The notes: generated by a model from the sequence alone, not told the origin. Counted from the stretch's first letter, positions 1 through 8,210 are shown. The stretch: 64,000 nucleotides of DNA from Parvibaculum sp. (GCA_030645235.1 JAUSMV010000030.1:1178001-1242000); one strand, 5' to 3'. Made by a program: numbers and translations.

Positions 1-276
1 CCCATGAGGCCTGACGCCGTCGACCTGCGCTGGGTGAGCGCACTCCTGCATCGCAATGGCGTCATCGAGGACTCAGGCGTGGCCGCTGCGGTGCTGGGCC
101 ATCCGGCCCATGGCCCCGCCTGGCTCGCCAACAAACTCGCCACGTACGACACGGCCCTGGAGTCGGGCGAGATCATCCTGTCGGGCAGTTTCACGGCGCC
201 GCTGTTCGCCCAGGCGGGCGACACCTTCCACGTGGACTACGGCCCCATGGGGTCCATCTCGGTGCGCTTCATATGA
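1..276 (+). CDS. hpaH: 2-oxo-hept-4-ene-1,7-dioate hydratase, C-terminal part (5' end outside window)
   Basis: The gene enters from the left edge; about 91 codons of its end are visible. HpaH hydrates 2-oxo-hept-4-ene-1,7-dioate to 4-hydroxy-2-oxoheptanedioate in homoprotocatechuate meta-cleavage (cytoplasmic, metal-dependent). The visible tail carries the segments HRNGVIEDSGVAAAVLGHPA, WLANKLATYD and HVDYGPMGSISVRF, which follow the C-terminus of E. coli HpaH as I know it. The stop codon overlaps the hpaI start (ATGA, 4 bases), so the two are probably translationally coupled. The other hydratases of this fold (MhpD, XylJ) are less likely because hpaI and hpaE lie beside it. Confidence 0.85.
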   Translation, partial: PMRPDAVDLRWVSALLHRNGVIEDSGVAAAVLGHPAHGPAWLANKLATYDTALESGEIILSGSFTAPLFAQAGDTFHVDYGPMGSISVRFI

Positions 277-1025
277 ACCCGATGATCGCAGCCCTTTCTC
301 AGGGCCGACCCCTGATCGGCCTGTGGCAGGCTCTGGCGAACGCCTATACGGCCGAGATATGCGCCTCGGCGGGCTATGACTGGTTGCTGTTCGATGGCGA
401 GCATGCCCCCAACACCCTGCAGACTCTCCTGGCGCAGTTGCAGGCGGTGTCGGCGGCCCCCGTCGAGGCAGTCGCCCGGCCACCGATCGGCGAGCCGACG
501 GTCATCAAGCAATACCTCGATCTGGGTTTCCGCACCCTGCTGATCCCCATGATGGAGAGCGCCGAGCAGGCTGCCCGCGTGGTGGCCGCAACGCGCTACC
601 CGCCGACCGGTCTGCGCGGAGTGGCCGGTTCGACCAGCCGTGCCTCGCGGTTCGGGGCGGATACGAACTACCTGAGCACCGCGCACGAGCACCTCGGCTT
701 GATCCTGCAGATCGAGAGCCGCGCAGGTCTCGACGCCATCGAAGCGATTGCGGCGGTCGAGGGGGTCGACGCCTTGTTCATTGGGCCTGGAGATCTCGCT
801 GGTGCGCTGGGACACCTGGGAAACCCACGCCATCCCGATGTGCAGACGACGATCGACGCGGCGATCAAGCGAACTCTGGCCGTAGGATGTCCGGTCGGGA
901 TATTCGCCCTCGATGCGGAGGACGCGCGTCGGCGTTTCGCGCAAGGCGTAACCTTCGCCTCAGTCGGCACCGACATCGGTCTGCTGGCGGGTGGGGCGCG
1001 TGCGCTGCGTCGGGCGATGGACTGA
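273..1025 (+). CDS. hpaI: 4-hydroxy-2-oxoheptanedioate aldolase (HpaI)
   Basis: Class II aldolase that splits 4-hydroxy-2-oxoheptanedioate into pyruvate and succinate semialdehyde, the last step of homoprotocatechuate degradation. At 250 residues it is close to family length. Residues that match the known HpaI active site are visible: His44 in FDGEHAPN, Arg69, metal ligands Glu148 (in QIESRAG) and Asp174 (in FIGPGDLAG), each one position earlier than in E. coli HpaI. The ATG overlaps the hpaH stop by 4 bases. It is convergent with hpaE, with only 48 bases between them and no clear terminator hairpin. Other HpcH/HpaI aldolases share the motifs; the context decides the call. Confidence 0.9.
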   Translation: MNPMIAALSQGRPLIGLWQALANAYTAEICASAGYDWLLFDGEHAPNTLQTLLAQLQAVSAAPVEAVARPPIGEPTVIKQYLDLGFRTLLIPMMESAEQAARVVAATRYPPTGLRGVAGSTSRASRFGADTNYLSTAHEHLGLILQIESRAGLDAIEAIAAVEGVDALFIGPGDLAGALGHLGNPRHPDVQTTIDAAIKRTLAVGCPVGIFALDAEDARRRFAQGVTFASVGTDIGLLAGGARALRRAMD

Positions 1026-1073
1026 GGTCGGACAGCCGGGTGCGAACTTGCGACCGGCGCTTAGCTGCGGCAC

Positions 1074-2573
1074 TTACACGCCCAGGCGCTGAATCTTATG
1101 GTCGCCATAGGCGAGCGCGACGTTCTTCGTCTCCATGTAGAAGTCGAAGCTCCAGTCACCGCCGTCCCGGCCGATGCCGCTGGCCTTCATGCCCCCGAAT
1201 GGGGTCGCAAGGTGGCGTACGTTTTCGCTGTTGACCCAGACCATGCCAACTTCCAGGGCGTTGGCGACACGCAGGGCGCGCCCAACGTCCCGGGTCCAGA
1301 CATATCCGGCCAGCCCATAGGCGACGTCGTTGGCCTTGGCAACGGCATCGGCCTCATCGTCGAAGACCATGGCGGTCAGCACGGGGCCGAATATCTCCTC
1401 CTGAGCGATCCGCATGCTGGGGTCAGCGTCCACAAAAAGGGTCGGCTGAAGAAAATATCCGTCGCCGGCGATCGCGCCACCGCCCGCGGCGATGCGGGCA
1501 CCACCCTCCTGTCCGATCTGGAGGTAGTTCTGCACCTTGGCGAGGTGACGGGAGTGGATGAGCGGTCCCACTTCGGTCTCGGGATCAAAGGGGTCGCCCA
1601 CCTTTAGCTTCATCACCCGTTCGGCGACCTTGGCTACGAAGGCATCATAGATCGATCGCTGAACCAGCAGGCGCGAGGAGGAGGTGCAGCGCTGGCCGTT
1701 CAGCGAGTAGATCATGAAGATCGCCGCATCGAGCGCGCGGTCCAGGTCCGCGTCCTCGAACACGACCATGGGGTTCTTCCCGCCCAACTCAAAGTGGACG
1801 CGCTTCAACGTCTCGGATCCTTGTCGCATGATGGCAGCGCCGGTCGTGGACTCCCCCACGAAGGCGACGGCCTTGATATCGGGGTGTTCGGTAAGGGCCT
1901 TGCCTGTCGTCTCTCCCAGCCCATTGACCGCATTGAAGACGCCCGACGGAACACCGGCTTCGTGCGCAATCTCAATCAGAAGGCGCGCCGAATAGGGTGA
2001 CCACTCGGCGGGCTTGTGAACCACGGTGCAACCGGCCGCGAGCGCCGGTGCGATCTTCCAGGTGGAGAGCATGAAGGGCGTGTTCCACGGGGTGATCACC
2101 GCCACCGGCCCGATGGGCCTGCGATTGGTGTAGTTCAGGTGTTCTGCGGACGGCAGGGCCCGACCGTCGGCAGCGGCGGGCGCCCGGTCGGCGAAGAACC
2201 GAAAGTTCTCCGCGCCGCGTAACGCGGCCTTGGACATGAAGCGCCAGCATTGCCCCGCATCCAGACATTCAACGGCCGCAATCTCGTCCGCCCGCGCCAC
2301 GATAAGATCCGCCACCCGGTGGAGGATCGCCCTGCGCTGCTCGCCGGGCGTCGCGGCCCAGGCGGGAAATGCGGCCTTGGCTGCAGCAACTGCGGCGTCG
2401 AGTTCATCTTGGGTGGCGTCGCAGGCCCGACCCAGGTCGGCCCCCGTCGCCGGTTCGCTCACTGAAAAGGTTGGACCGGCGCCGGCGCGCGCTTTGCCGC
2501 CGTAGAAGTGCCCCAGCGGCGCGCCCAACCTCTCGACGGTTTCCAAGGCGCGATGACGATGAGAACTGGACAT
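1074..2573 (-). CDS. hpaE: 5-carboxymethyl-2-hydroxymuconate semialdehyde dehydrogenase (HpaE)
   Basis: NAD-dependent aldehyde dehydrogenase that oxidises the ring-cleavage product of homoprotocatechuate. It has 499 residues, a little longer than E. coli HpaE at the N-terminus. Visible ALDH elements are PWN (about residue 162-164), the general base Glu262 in FELGGKNP, the nucleophile Cys296 in NGQRCTSSSR, EEIFGPV, and the C-terminal PFGGMKASGIGRDGG. The ending (NVALAYGDHKIQRLGV) resembles HpaE specifically. A GGGAG ribosome site lies about 7 bases before the ATG. It is divergent from the Rieske oxygenase gene, sharing a 122-base AT-rich promoter region. Confidence 0.88.
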   Translation of the reverse strand: MSSSHRHRALETVERLGAPLGHFYGGKARAGAGPTFSVSEPATGADLGRACDATQDELDAAVAAAKAAFPAWAATPGEQRRAILHRVADLIVARADEIAAVECLDAGQCWRFMSKAALRGAENFRFFADRAPAAADGRALPSAEHLNYTNRRPIGPVAVITPWNTPFMLSTWKIAPALAAGCTVVHKPAEWSPYSARLLIEIAHEAGVPSGVFNAVNGLGETTGKALTEHPDIKAVAFVGESTTGAAIMRQGSETLKRVHFELGGKNPMVVFEDADLDRALDAAIFMIYSLNGQRCTSSSRLLVQRSIYDAFVAKVAERVMKLKVGDPFDPETEVGPLIHSRHLAKVQNYLQIGQEGGARIAAGGGAIAGDGYFLQPTLFVDADPSMRIAQEEIFGPVLTAMVFDDEADAVAKANDVAYGLAGYVWTRDVGRALRVANALEVGMVWVNSENVRHLATPFGGMKASGIGRDGGDWSFDFYMETKNVALAYGDHKIQRLGV

Positions 2574-2605
2574 TCGATATCTCCCGACGACGAAAATTAT
2601 TTATC

Positions 2606-2616
2606 ATAGTAACTAT
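2606..2616. promoter_or_regulatory. candidate operator, short inverted repeat
   Basis: The sequence ATAGT-A-ACTAT is a perfect 5-bp-arm palindrome in the AT-rich gap between the divergent hpaE and Rieske oxygenase genes. MarR-family proteins often bind short palindromes of this kind, and a MarR gene lies 2.3 kb away (4917-5567). I saw no second copy near the MarR or nitrilase genes. The role as an operator is inference. Confidence 0.35.
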
Positions 2617-2635
2617 TTTCTTGGCCGAGTCCAAC

Positions 2636-2664
2636 TTGACGCGATGCCGAATTTATATTAAATT
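2636..2664 (+). promoter_or_regulatory. candidate sigma-70-type promoter of the Rieske oxygenase gene
   Basis: TTGACG (2636-2641), 17 bases, then TAAATT (2659-2664) in a strikingly AT-rich stretch within otherwise GC-rich DNA. Transcription would start near 2671, about 25 bases before the ATG at 2696. The candidate operator at 2606-2616 lies just upstream of the -35 box. Confidence 0.45.
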
Positions 2665-2695
2665 TAAGATAAATAGCGATGTGGAGGATGCCATC

Positions 2696-3955
2696 ATGAC
2701 GTTCGCGGATGAAAGCGAAGGGCGCGCCCACGGTCGGCCAGCTGCCTCACCCGATGATGGATTCGCCCTTTGCGGTCCCGGTACACCCGGCGGGGAGCTG
2801 TTGCGGCGCTACTGGCAGCCTGTAGCGATGTCGAAGAACGCGACCAGCCGCCCCCGGCCAGTGAAGCTGCTGGGGGAAGACTTGATCCTGTTCCGCAACG
2901 GTGCGGGCGAAGTGGGACTGCTCTACCCCCGGTGCATGCACCGGGGGACCAATCTGGTCTATGGCAAGGTGGAACAAACCGGAATCCGTTGCTGCTATCA
3001 CGGATGGCTGTTCGACCCGCAGGGGCACTGTCTTGAAATGCCCTCGGAGGCCGGCGAGGACGCCTACCGATCGGTCCGGCAGCCCTGGTACCCGGTCGTC
3101 GAGAAATTCGGGATCATCTTTGCCTACCTCGGTCCGGCCGTGGCTCAACCGGCCTTCCCGACCTTCTCGATTGAGGAGGACCTCGAACCGGGCGAGGAAC
3201 TGGTGGGCTACTGCAACGATACGGGTGCCAACGGCCCCACGCCCAAGATCGCCGGGCGCACCGATTACAACTGGTGGCAGATGTTCGACAACTTCATAGA
3301 TCCATTCCATGTCGTCGTCCTTCACAACCAGATCAACGGCGTACAGTTCAGCGCTAACCTCGGCCTACGGCCGGACGTCAGGTTTGAGTACACCGCAGAC
3401 GGGGTAATCAGTATCCAGCGGCGCAAGATGGCAGACGGGACCATCCACCAACGGCTCAGCCAGATCATCATGCCGAACATGAACGGCACCGCCGGCGTGA
3501 CGGACGAAGATCTTGGTCGCGCCCATCTCGGTTGGACCGTGCCCTTGGATGACCGGAGCTTCCTGCAGTACGGCCTGGCGCGCCGCGCAGACCTTATCCA
3601 GAGCCGAAAAAACTTCGAAGGCATCGGCATGATGCGCGACGACTGGGGTCCCGCCCATGGCCGCCCCTTCAGAGAATGGACCTTCGAGGACCACCAGGAT
3701 TGGCAAACCGACTACGTGGCCCAGAAGGGACAGGGCGACATCAGCCTTCACAGCGAAGAGCATTTGGTGAGTGCGGACCAAGGCATCGCCATGGCGCGAC
3801 GCAAGTTCCGTCAGGAAGCTGCGCGGGTCCTGAAGGGCGAGGCGCCCGTCGGATCAACGGTCGAGACGCCTTACCGAATCGAGGTTCTGGCCGGTAACGC
3901 CCTGCTGGATCCCAACACCGGTCGCTGCCTCGCCGGCTTCGCCAGCCGGACATGA
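2696..3955 (+). CDS. Rieske [2Fe-2S] ring-hydroxylating oxygenase or O-demethylase, alpha subunit
   Basis: Terminal oxygenase of a two-component Rieske system; electrons come from the reductase encoded next. The Rieske cluster ligands are visible: Cys80-x-His82 and Cys99-x2-His102 (CCYHGW). The mononuclear iron site is Asn192 and D-x2-H-x4-H with His205 and His210 in FIDPFHVVVLH. The N-terminal block (CGPGTPGGELLRRYWQPV) is typical of the phthalate 4,5-dioxygenase/LigXa/phenoxybenzoate dioxygenase branch, whose members include O-demethylases. The open frame extends far upstream, but the ATG at 2696 is preferred: GGAGG sits 8 bases before it and the family N-terminus begins shortly after. That gives 419 residues. 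The substrate is not readable; neighbours suggest an arylacetate leading to homoprotocatechuate. Confidence 0.85.
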   Translation: MTFADESEGRAHGRPAASPDDGFALCGPGTPGGELLRRYWQPVAMSKNATSRPRPVKLLGEDLILFRNGAGEVGLLYPRCMHRGTNLVYGKVEQTGIRCCYHGWLFDPQGHCLEMPSEAGEDAYRSVRQPWYPVVEKFGIIFAYLGPAVAQPAFPTFSIEEDLEPGEELVGYCNDTGANGPTPKIAGRTDYNWWQMFDNFIDPFHVVVLHNQINGVQFSANLGLRPDVRFEYTADGVISIQRRKMADGTIHQRLSQIIMPNMNGTAGVTDEDLGRAHLGWTVPLDDRSFLQYGLARRADLIQSRKNFEGIGMMRDDWGPAHGRPFREWTFEDHQDWQTDYVAQKGQGDISLHSEEHLVSADQGIAMARRKFRQEAARVLKGEAPVGSTVETPYRIEVLAGNALLDPNTGRCLAGFASRT

Positions 3956-3995
3956 GGCATCCCGCCACCACGCTCAGTCCGCCGGAGGGGTCCCG

Positions 3996-4943
3996 ATGCA
4001 CGACCCACGCCTGACCCTCCGCGTGACGGCGGTTTTCTGGGAAACCGAGACCGTGAAGCGGTTCGAGCTCCGTCCGCTTGATGGGACGCCGCTACCGCCC
4101 TTCACCGCCGGCGCCCATCTGGGGGTCGAGCTAGGGCCCAACCTCTTCCGGAGCTATTCACTCATGAACAGCCCGCGCGAGCGTCACCGTTACGAGATCG
4201 GCGTGTCGCTCGACCGGAATAGCCAGGGCGGCTCACGCTATTGTCATGAGAGGCTGCGTCCCGGGGACCTTCTGACCCTCTCACCGCCACGCAACACTTT
4301 TCCGCTCGCGGCATCGGAGGCGCCGGCGCTGCTGATCGGCGGCGGTATCGGCGTGACGCCCCTGATTTCCATGGCCCACGCGCTCAGCGAGGCGAAGAAG
4401 CCGTTCCGACTGGTGCACGCTGTGCGATCACGCGCCGAGGCTCCCTTCAGCGAGATCCTCGCTGAGCTGGGCGAGACGGTGACACTTCATGTGGACGAGG
4501 AATGCGGCGGAGTGCTGCCGCTTGCGAACTTTCTGGCGACGGCGGCGTCGGGCAGCCACCTCTACTGTTGCGGGCCTCAGCCTATGCTCGACGCCTTCAT
4601 CGCGGCCACAGCCGACCGACCGACGAATACGGTGCACACAGAAAGCTTCGCGCTCCCGGAGACCGCGTCGCCTGGCGCGGGATTCACCGTCGAACTCGCG
4701 CGGAGCGGACGCACGGTGGCGGTCGCCCCGGATCAATCTATCCTGGCCGCTCTCCAGGCCGCGGGGGTCCCGACTACGAGTTCCTGCAGGCAGGGGATTT
4801 GCGGCCTATGCGAGACCGTGATCGTGACCGGTGAGGCAGAGCATCGCGATTCCCTTCTCACACCTGATGAGCAGGCCGCCAACCGGACCATGATGATCTG
4901 CTGCTCGCGCAGCCGCTCAGACCACCTTGTCCTCGATCTCTGA
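3996..4943 (+). CDS. Rieske oxygenase reductase (FNR-like flavin/NAD domains plus C-terminal 2Fe-2S ferredoxin)
   Basis: Electron-transfer partner of the oxygenase, of the phthalate dioxygenase reductase/VanB type. Domain order: flavin-binding barrel with RSYSLMN (52-58), NAD-binding domain with GGGIGVTP (115-122) and YCCGPQPMLDAF (190-201), then a plant-type ferredoxin domain with Cys264, Cys269, Cys272 and Cys302 (C-x4-C-x2-C-x29-C). It has 315 residues, the usual length. GGAGG lies about 7 bases before the ATG, 40 bases after the oxygenase stop, so one transcript is likely. Its 3' end overlaps the convergent MarR gene by 27 bases. Confidence 0.88.
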   Translation: MHDPRLTLRVTAVFWETETVKRFELRPLDGTPLPPFTAGAHLGVELGPNLFRSYSLMNSPRERHRYEIGVSLDRNSQGGSRYCHERLRPGDLLTLSPPRNTFPLAASEAPALLIGGGIGVTPLISMAHALSEAKKPFRLVHAVRSRAEAPFSEILAELGETVTLHVDEECGGVLPLANFLATAASGSHLYCCGPQPMLDAFIAATADRPTNTVHTESFALPETASPGAGFTVELARSGRTVAVAPDQSILAALQAAGVPTTSSCRQGICGLCETVIVTGEAEHRDSLLTPDEQAANRTMMICCSRSRSDHLVLDL

Positions 4944-5567
4944 ACGGAGGGAATCAACGCGATGATCGGTGAACGCCTCCAGACACTCCGCCAGCCGGGC
5001 AAGCCCCTGCCGGATGGCCGTCTGCTCCGTCACCGCCAGGGGCCGCAGCGCCGTATCGAGCAGGCCTGCGGTTTCGGCAACGAGGGCATCGATCAGGGCC
5101 AAGCCCGCCGGCGTCAGCCGGACCATCTGACTGCGACCGTCCTGCGGATCGCTGAGCCCTTCGATGAGGGCTTGCCCCTTGAGGAGGTTCACCGTGTAGG
5201 TGATCGCCCCGGAGGTGACGCCCAAGAGCCGAAAAAGGTCGGTCGGGCGTTGGGCATAGGGCGGGCCAACCCGCCGCAAGGCGTACAACAAGTGGATCTC
5301 GCCCGATCTGAGGCCCAACCCCCGCGCCGTTCGCACCTCGAACTGGTTGAGCAGGATGCTAAGCCTGGTCAGCAGCGTCCCAATCTCGAAGCCCAAACCT
5401 TCGATTTCCGGTTTTTCGGCCCGCCATTGCGACAGGATGAGTTCAGTCATGCCAACTTGAGACCAGGTCACAGCCGGGTCGAGCGCGGCGTTCCCATTGG
5501 CGGACGCGTCACCGCGCCGCCCGGCGTGTGTCGATGGCAGAGACGAAGATTTGGAACGATCCGACAT
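4917..5567 (-). CDS. MarR-family transcriptional regulator
   Basis: Winged-helix regulator. The DNA-binding core is visible: GLRSGEIHLLYALRRVG, recognition-helix region VTSGAITYTVNLLKGQALI, and the wing with the MarR DxR pattern in DPQDGRSQMVRLT. At 216 residues it is longer than the typical 140-160, with a polar N-terminal extension. The start at 5567 is chosen because an AAGGGG ribosome site precedes it; the frame is open further upstream. It is divergent from the nitrilase gene (182 bases apart) and convergent with the reductase. It is a good candidate for local control of the cluster by an aromatic ligand. It is too long to call HpaR with confidence. Confidence 0.85.
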   Translation of the reverse strand: MSDRSKSSSLPSTHAGRRGDASANGNAALDPAVTWSQVGMTELILSQWRAEKPEIEGLGFEIGTLLTRLSILLNQFEVRTARGLGLRSGEIHLLYALRRVGPPYAQRPTDLFRLLGVTSGAITYTVNLLKGQALIEGLSDPQDGRSQMVRLTPAGLALIDALVAETAGLLDTALRPLAVTEQTAIRQGLARLAECLEAFTDHRVDSLRSEIEDKVV

Positions 5568-5749
5568 CTGACCCCTTTGATTGTGACAGCGGCACCAGCG
5601 CCCCGACGACGGCAGGATAGACCGACAGGTCGAGACCGCCAAGCGACCCACCATCACAGTGGACGCGGCGCATCCGGCGTCGCCCGAGACCGACACACCT
5701 CAACCCCACCCAACCCGCGCGCCCCGCGCCCTTACACTGGAGATGCTTG

Positions 5750-6769
5750 ATGTCCCACCCGAGCCCATTCCTCGCCGCTGCCGTCCAAGCGGCGCCGGCT
5801 TTCCTGGATTTCGAAGCGGGCGTTGAGAAGACCGTCGCCCTCATGGACGAAGCGGGTGCCCAGGGGGTCCGCCTGCTGGCCTTCCCCGAGGCTTGGATCC
5901 CGGGCTACCCGTTCTGGATCTGGGTCACCAGCCCCTTGGAGGCGATCGGCCTTGCCCGGCGTTACCAAGATAATTCCCTGACCGCCGACTCGGAAGCATT
6001 CACGCGCATTGCCGAAGCGGCCCGCCGGAACAACCTGCACGTCGTCTTGGGCGTCAGCGAGCGCGATCATGGATCGCTCTACCTTGGCCAAGCCATCATC
6101 GGCGCAGACGGCCGCACCCTCGCGCATCGGCGGAAACTGCGCCCGACCCACGTCGAGCGCTCTGTCTTCGGCGACGGGGATGGTTCCGACCTAGAGGTCC
6201 ACGATACGCCACTCGGACGGCTGGGGGCGCTCAACTGCTGGGAGCACCTGCAACCTCTGGTAAAGGGCGCCATGTTCGCGCAGCACGAGGAAATCCATGT
6301 GGCCTCATGGCCAAGTCTTTCGTCCGCCAGCGGAGGACCCGCCTACGCCCTCGGCCGCGAGGTCAATCTGGCCGCCTCACAGGTCTATGCAGCGGAAGGC
6401 GGGTGCTATGTACTAGCCGCGACCCAGCTCGTGACCCTCGACGTCCTGCGTGTTCAGTCAGAGCTCCTGGGCCGAGAGGCACCCTTCCCGCTCGGCGGTG
6501 GCTGCAGCATGATCTATGGTCCGGATGGTCGACCTCTGGCTGAGTTCCTCCCCGAGGACGCCGAAGGTCTGGTGGTGGCCGAGATCGATCCGAGCGCCAT
6601 CGCGTTCGCCAAAGCCTTGGCCGACCCCGTAGGGCATTACGCACGACCTGACGTCCTGTGCCTGACCCATGACCGAACCCGTCGGCGCGCGCCATTGCCG
6701 GGGGTCGGCGCAGAGCACCCGGACCTGTCCGCGGACCCGGCGGCGGCCTGCGATGCTGAAGGCGCGTGA
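5750..6769 (+). CDS. nitrilase (aliphatic/arylacetonitrilase-type)
   Basis: Hydrolyses a nitrile to the carboxylic acid and ammonia. The catalytic triad of the nitrilase superfamily is visible: Glu47 in FPEAWIPGYP, Lys129 in HRRKLRPTH, and Cys163 in GALNCWEHLQPL. The block around the cysteine, followed by QHEEIHVASWP, marks a true nitrilase rather than an amidase or carbamoylase branch. It has 339 residues, the normal length. The ATG at 5750 has GGAG 7 bases upstream; an in-frame TTG lies one codon earlier. It is divergent from the MarR gene. With hpaE, hpaH and hpaI nearby, an arylacetonitrile substrate is a reasonable guess but not shown. Confidence 0.88.
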   Translation: MSHPSPFLAAAVQAAPAFLDFEAGVEKTVALMDEAGAQGVRLLAFPEAWIPGYPFWIWVTSPLEAIGLARRYQDNSLTADSEAFTRIAEAARRNNLHVVLGVSERDHGSLYLGQAIIGADGRTLAHRRKLRPTHVERSVFGDGDGSDLEVHDTPLGRLGALNCWEHLQPLVKGAMFAQHEEIHVASWPSLSSASGGPAYALGREVNLAASQVYAAEGGCYVLAATQLVTLDVLRVQSELLGREAPFPLGGGCSMIYGPDGRPLAEFLPEDAEGLVVAEIDPSAIAFAKALADPVGHYARPDVLCLTHDRTRRRAPLPGVGAEHPDLSADPAAACDAEGA

Positions 6770-6900
6770 CCATGGGTCGCCGCCCCCATATGCCCCCGAA
6801 CTGAACGCCGCCCGGCCCGGCATGGAAGTGCGTCGTCCCAGCGGACGCCATGATCGCGGTCACGCATTCCGGCTCAGTCAAATTGTATCAAGCGATGATC

Positions 6901-6924
6901 CAATCTTCTTCGTTCGGAAGATTG
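6901..6924. repeat. inverted repeat, 8-bp arms
   Basis: CAATCTTC (6901-6908) and GAAGATTG (6917-6924) flank an 8-base loop. No T-run follows, so it is unlikely to be a simple terminator for the nitrilase gene. Function unknown. Confidence 0.5.
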
Positions 6925-7027
6925 AATCACCGTTCGGCTAGTTCCTCAAGACTATACGGGGCTATTCACATCAAGGTCGCGGGCCGCTTGGGCAAACGCC
7001 ACCCCTCGATCTCGTACCAACTTTACC

Positions 7028-7049
7028 GCCTCGAGTTTAAACTCGAGGC
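7028..7049. repeat. 22-bp perfect palindrome
   Basis: Eleven-base arms with no spacer: GCCTCGAGTTT followed directly by its reverse complement. It lies 110 bases before the esterase start. It could be a dimeric regulator's operator or a site for a recombinase. No partner protein is assigned. Confidence 0.6.
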
Positions 7050-7109
7050 TGAATACCCATCACCGTTGCAAAGTGATCTGACGTGGGAAAAAATAGTCAT
7101 GGCATACTG

Positions 7110-7126
7110 CTGATCAAGGTGATCAG
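7110..7126. promoter_or_regulatory. candidate operator upstream of the esterase gene
   Basis: CTGATCA-AGG-TGATCAG is a perfect 7-bp-arm inverted repeat ending 32 bases before the esterase ATG, where a repressor could block transcription. The regulator is unknown; the local MarR protein is one candidate. Confidence 0.4.
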
Positions 7127-7158
7127 TCGGAAACGCCAGCGAACGTGCAGCAACAGGA

Positions 7159-8061
7159 ATGGTGATCGTGGTTAGCAAAGAGATGCGCGACTTTTGGGCC
7201 ATATGTCCCGCAATGCCTGACATCCCTCCTGTCGCCAGCCTCCCGGCCGAGCGACAGGCGAGGGACGAGCGGACGATGCAGCGCTATCCCGTCCTGGCGG
7301 GCGTGACGTCGGAGGCGGTGCGTTGCGATGAGGTCTCCGCGATCTGGTACCGTCCGGACAACGCGAGACCAGATCACGCGATCCTCTACATCCACGGCGG
7401 CGCTTTTATCTGGAGTTCTGCAGCAGGCCACTGCGGCGTGATTAGTCGCGTGGCGGCGGAATGTCGGATCGATACCTTGGCCCTGGACTACGGTCTGGCC
7501 CCGGAACAAGCCTTTCCAGGCCCAGTTGAGGAAGGCGTCCGCCTCTACAAGTGGATGCTGACTTCGGGCTACAAGCCGGGTGCAATTTCGCTGATCGGCG
7601 ACTCGGCCGGCGGTGGTCTCGTCCTGTCGGTCCTGCTGGCGCTGAAGGCTGAAGGCCTCCCGCTCCCAGCCTGTGGCGTGATCGCCTCCGCCTACGCGGA
7701 CCTGACCAACGCGGGCGAGAGCATCGACTGGATTACGAAGGACCCCTGCGTGACCCGCGAGGGCCTAGACGCTTGCCGGGATCAGTATCTGCAAGGGCAC
7801 GACGCCGCCGATCCGTTGGCGTCTCCGATCTTTGGGGATTTCACGGGCTTTCCACCCCTCCTAGTCCAAGTTGGCTCCCGCGAGCGCCTTCTGAGCGATT
7901 CCTTGCGTGTCGCTGCTACGGCCGACGCGGCTGGTGTTGACGTGCGGCTTGAAGTCTATGATGGCTGTGTTCACCTCTGGCACTGGTGGGTGCCGGACGC
8001 ACCGGAGACTGCGAGGGCCATGAAGAGCGTCGGGGACTTTTTGTCCGCGCACACGCGCTAG
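7159..8061 (+). CDS. alpha/beta hydrolase, HSL-type esterase
   Basis: Carboxylesterase of the hormone-sensitive lipase group. The oxyanion-hole motif HGG (79-81, in YIHGGAFIW), nucleophile Ser149 in GDSAGGG, probable acid Asp247 and catalytic His272 (VHLWHWW) are visible. It has 300 residues, the usual length, and no signal peptide, so it is cytoplasmic. The ATG at 7159 is used; an in-frame GTG at 7168 is possible. It stands alone, preceded by a region with inverted repeats, and may release an acid from an ester in the catabolic cluster; the substrate is unknown. Confidence 0.82.
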   Translation: MVIVVSKEMRDFWAICPAMPDIPPVASLPAERQARDERTMQRYPVLAGVTSEAVRCDEVSAIWYRPDNARPDHAILYIHGGAFIWSSAAGHCGVISRVAAECRIDTLALDYGLAPEQAFPGPVEEGVRLYKWMLTSGYKPGAISLIGDSAGGGLVLSVLLALKAEGLPLPACGVIASAYADLTNAGESIDWITKDPCVTREGLDACRDQYLQGHDAADPLASPIFGDFTGFPPLLVQVGSRERLLSDSLRVAATADAAGVDVRLEVYDGCVHLWHWWVPDAPETARAMKSVGDFLSAHTR

Positions 8062-8210
8062 GTTCTGTACGGCACTGTCAGCCCAACGACATCAAATTTA
8101 TGAATGGTGCAAGAGTGGCAGGGCGGGCGTAGCTCAGGCCACGATTTTGTTCCACTCGGCCATGGCGACTGAGCGGCGGGTTTTATAGTCGTTGCGTTCG
8201 ACGCCACGTC

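Larger units (their letters stand above)
6770..7158. other. 389-base non-coding stretch with three inverted repeats
   Basis: No credible gene between nitrilase and esterase: short open frames here have no family features. The composition becomes more AT-rich from about 6880. It contains the inverted repeats at 6901-6924, 7028-7049 and 7110-7126, listed separately. It may hold the esterase promoter and its regulatory sites. Confidence 0.6.

Noticed and set aside
2369-2695. In-frame upstream extension of the Rieske oxygenase gene
   Set aside because: It overlaps hpaE and the AT-rich promoter, has no similarity to the family, and a strong ribosome site precedes 2696.
6850-7113. 87-residue open frame between nitrilase and esterase
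   Set aside because: It runs through the palindromes, has no ribosome site worth noting and no recognisable family.
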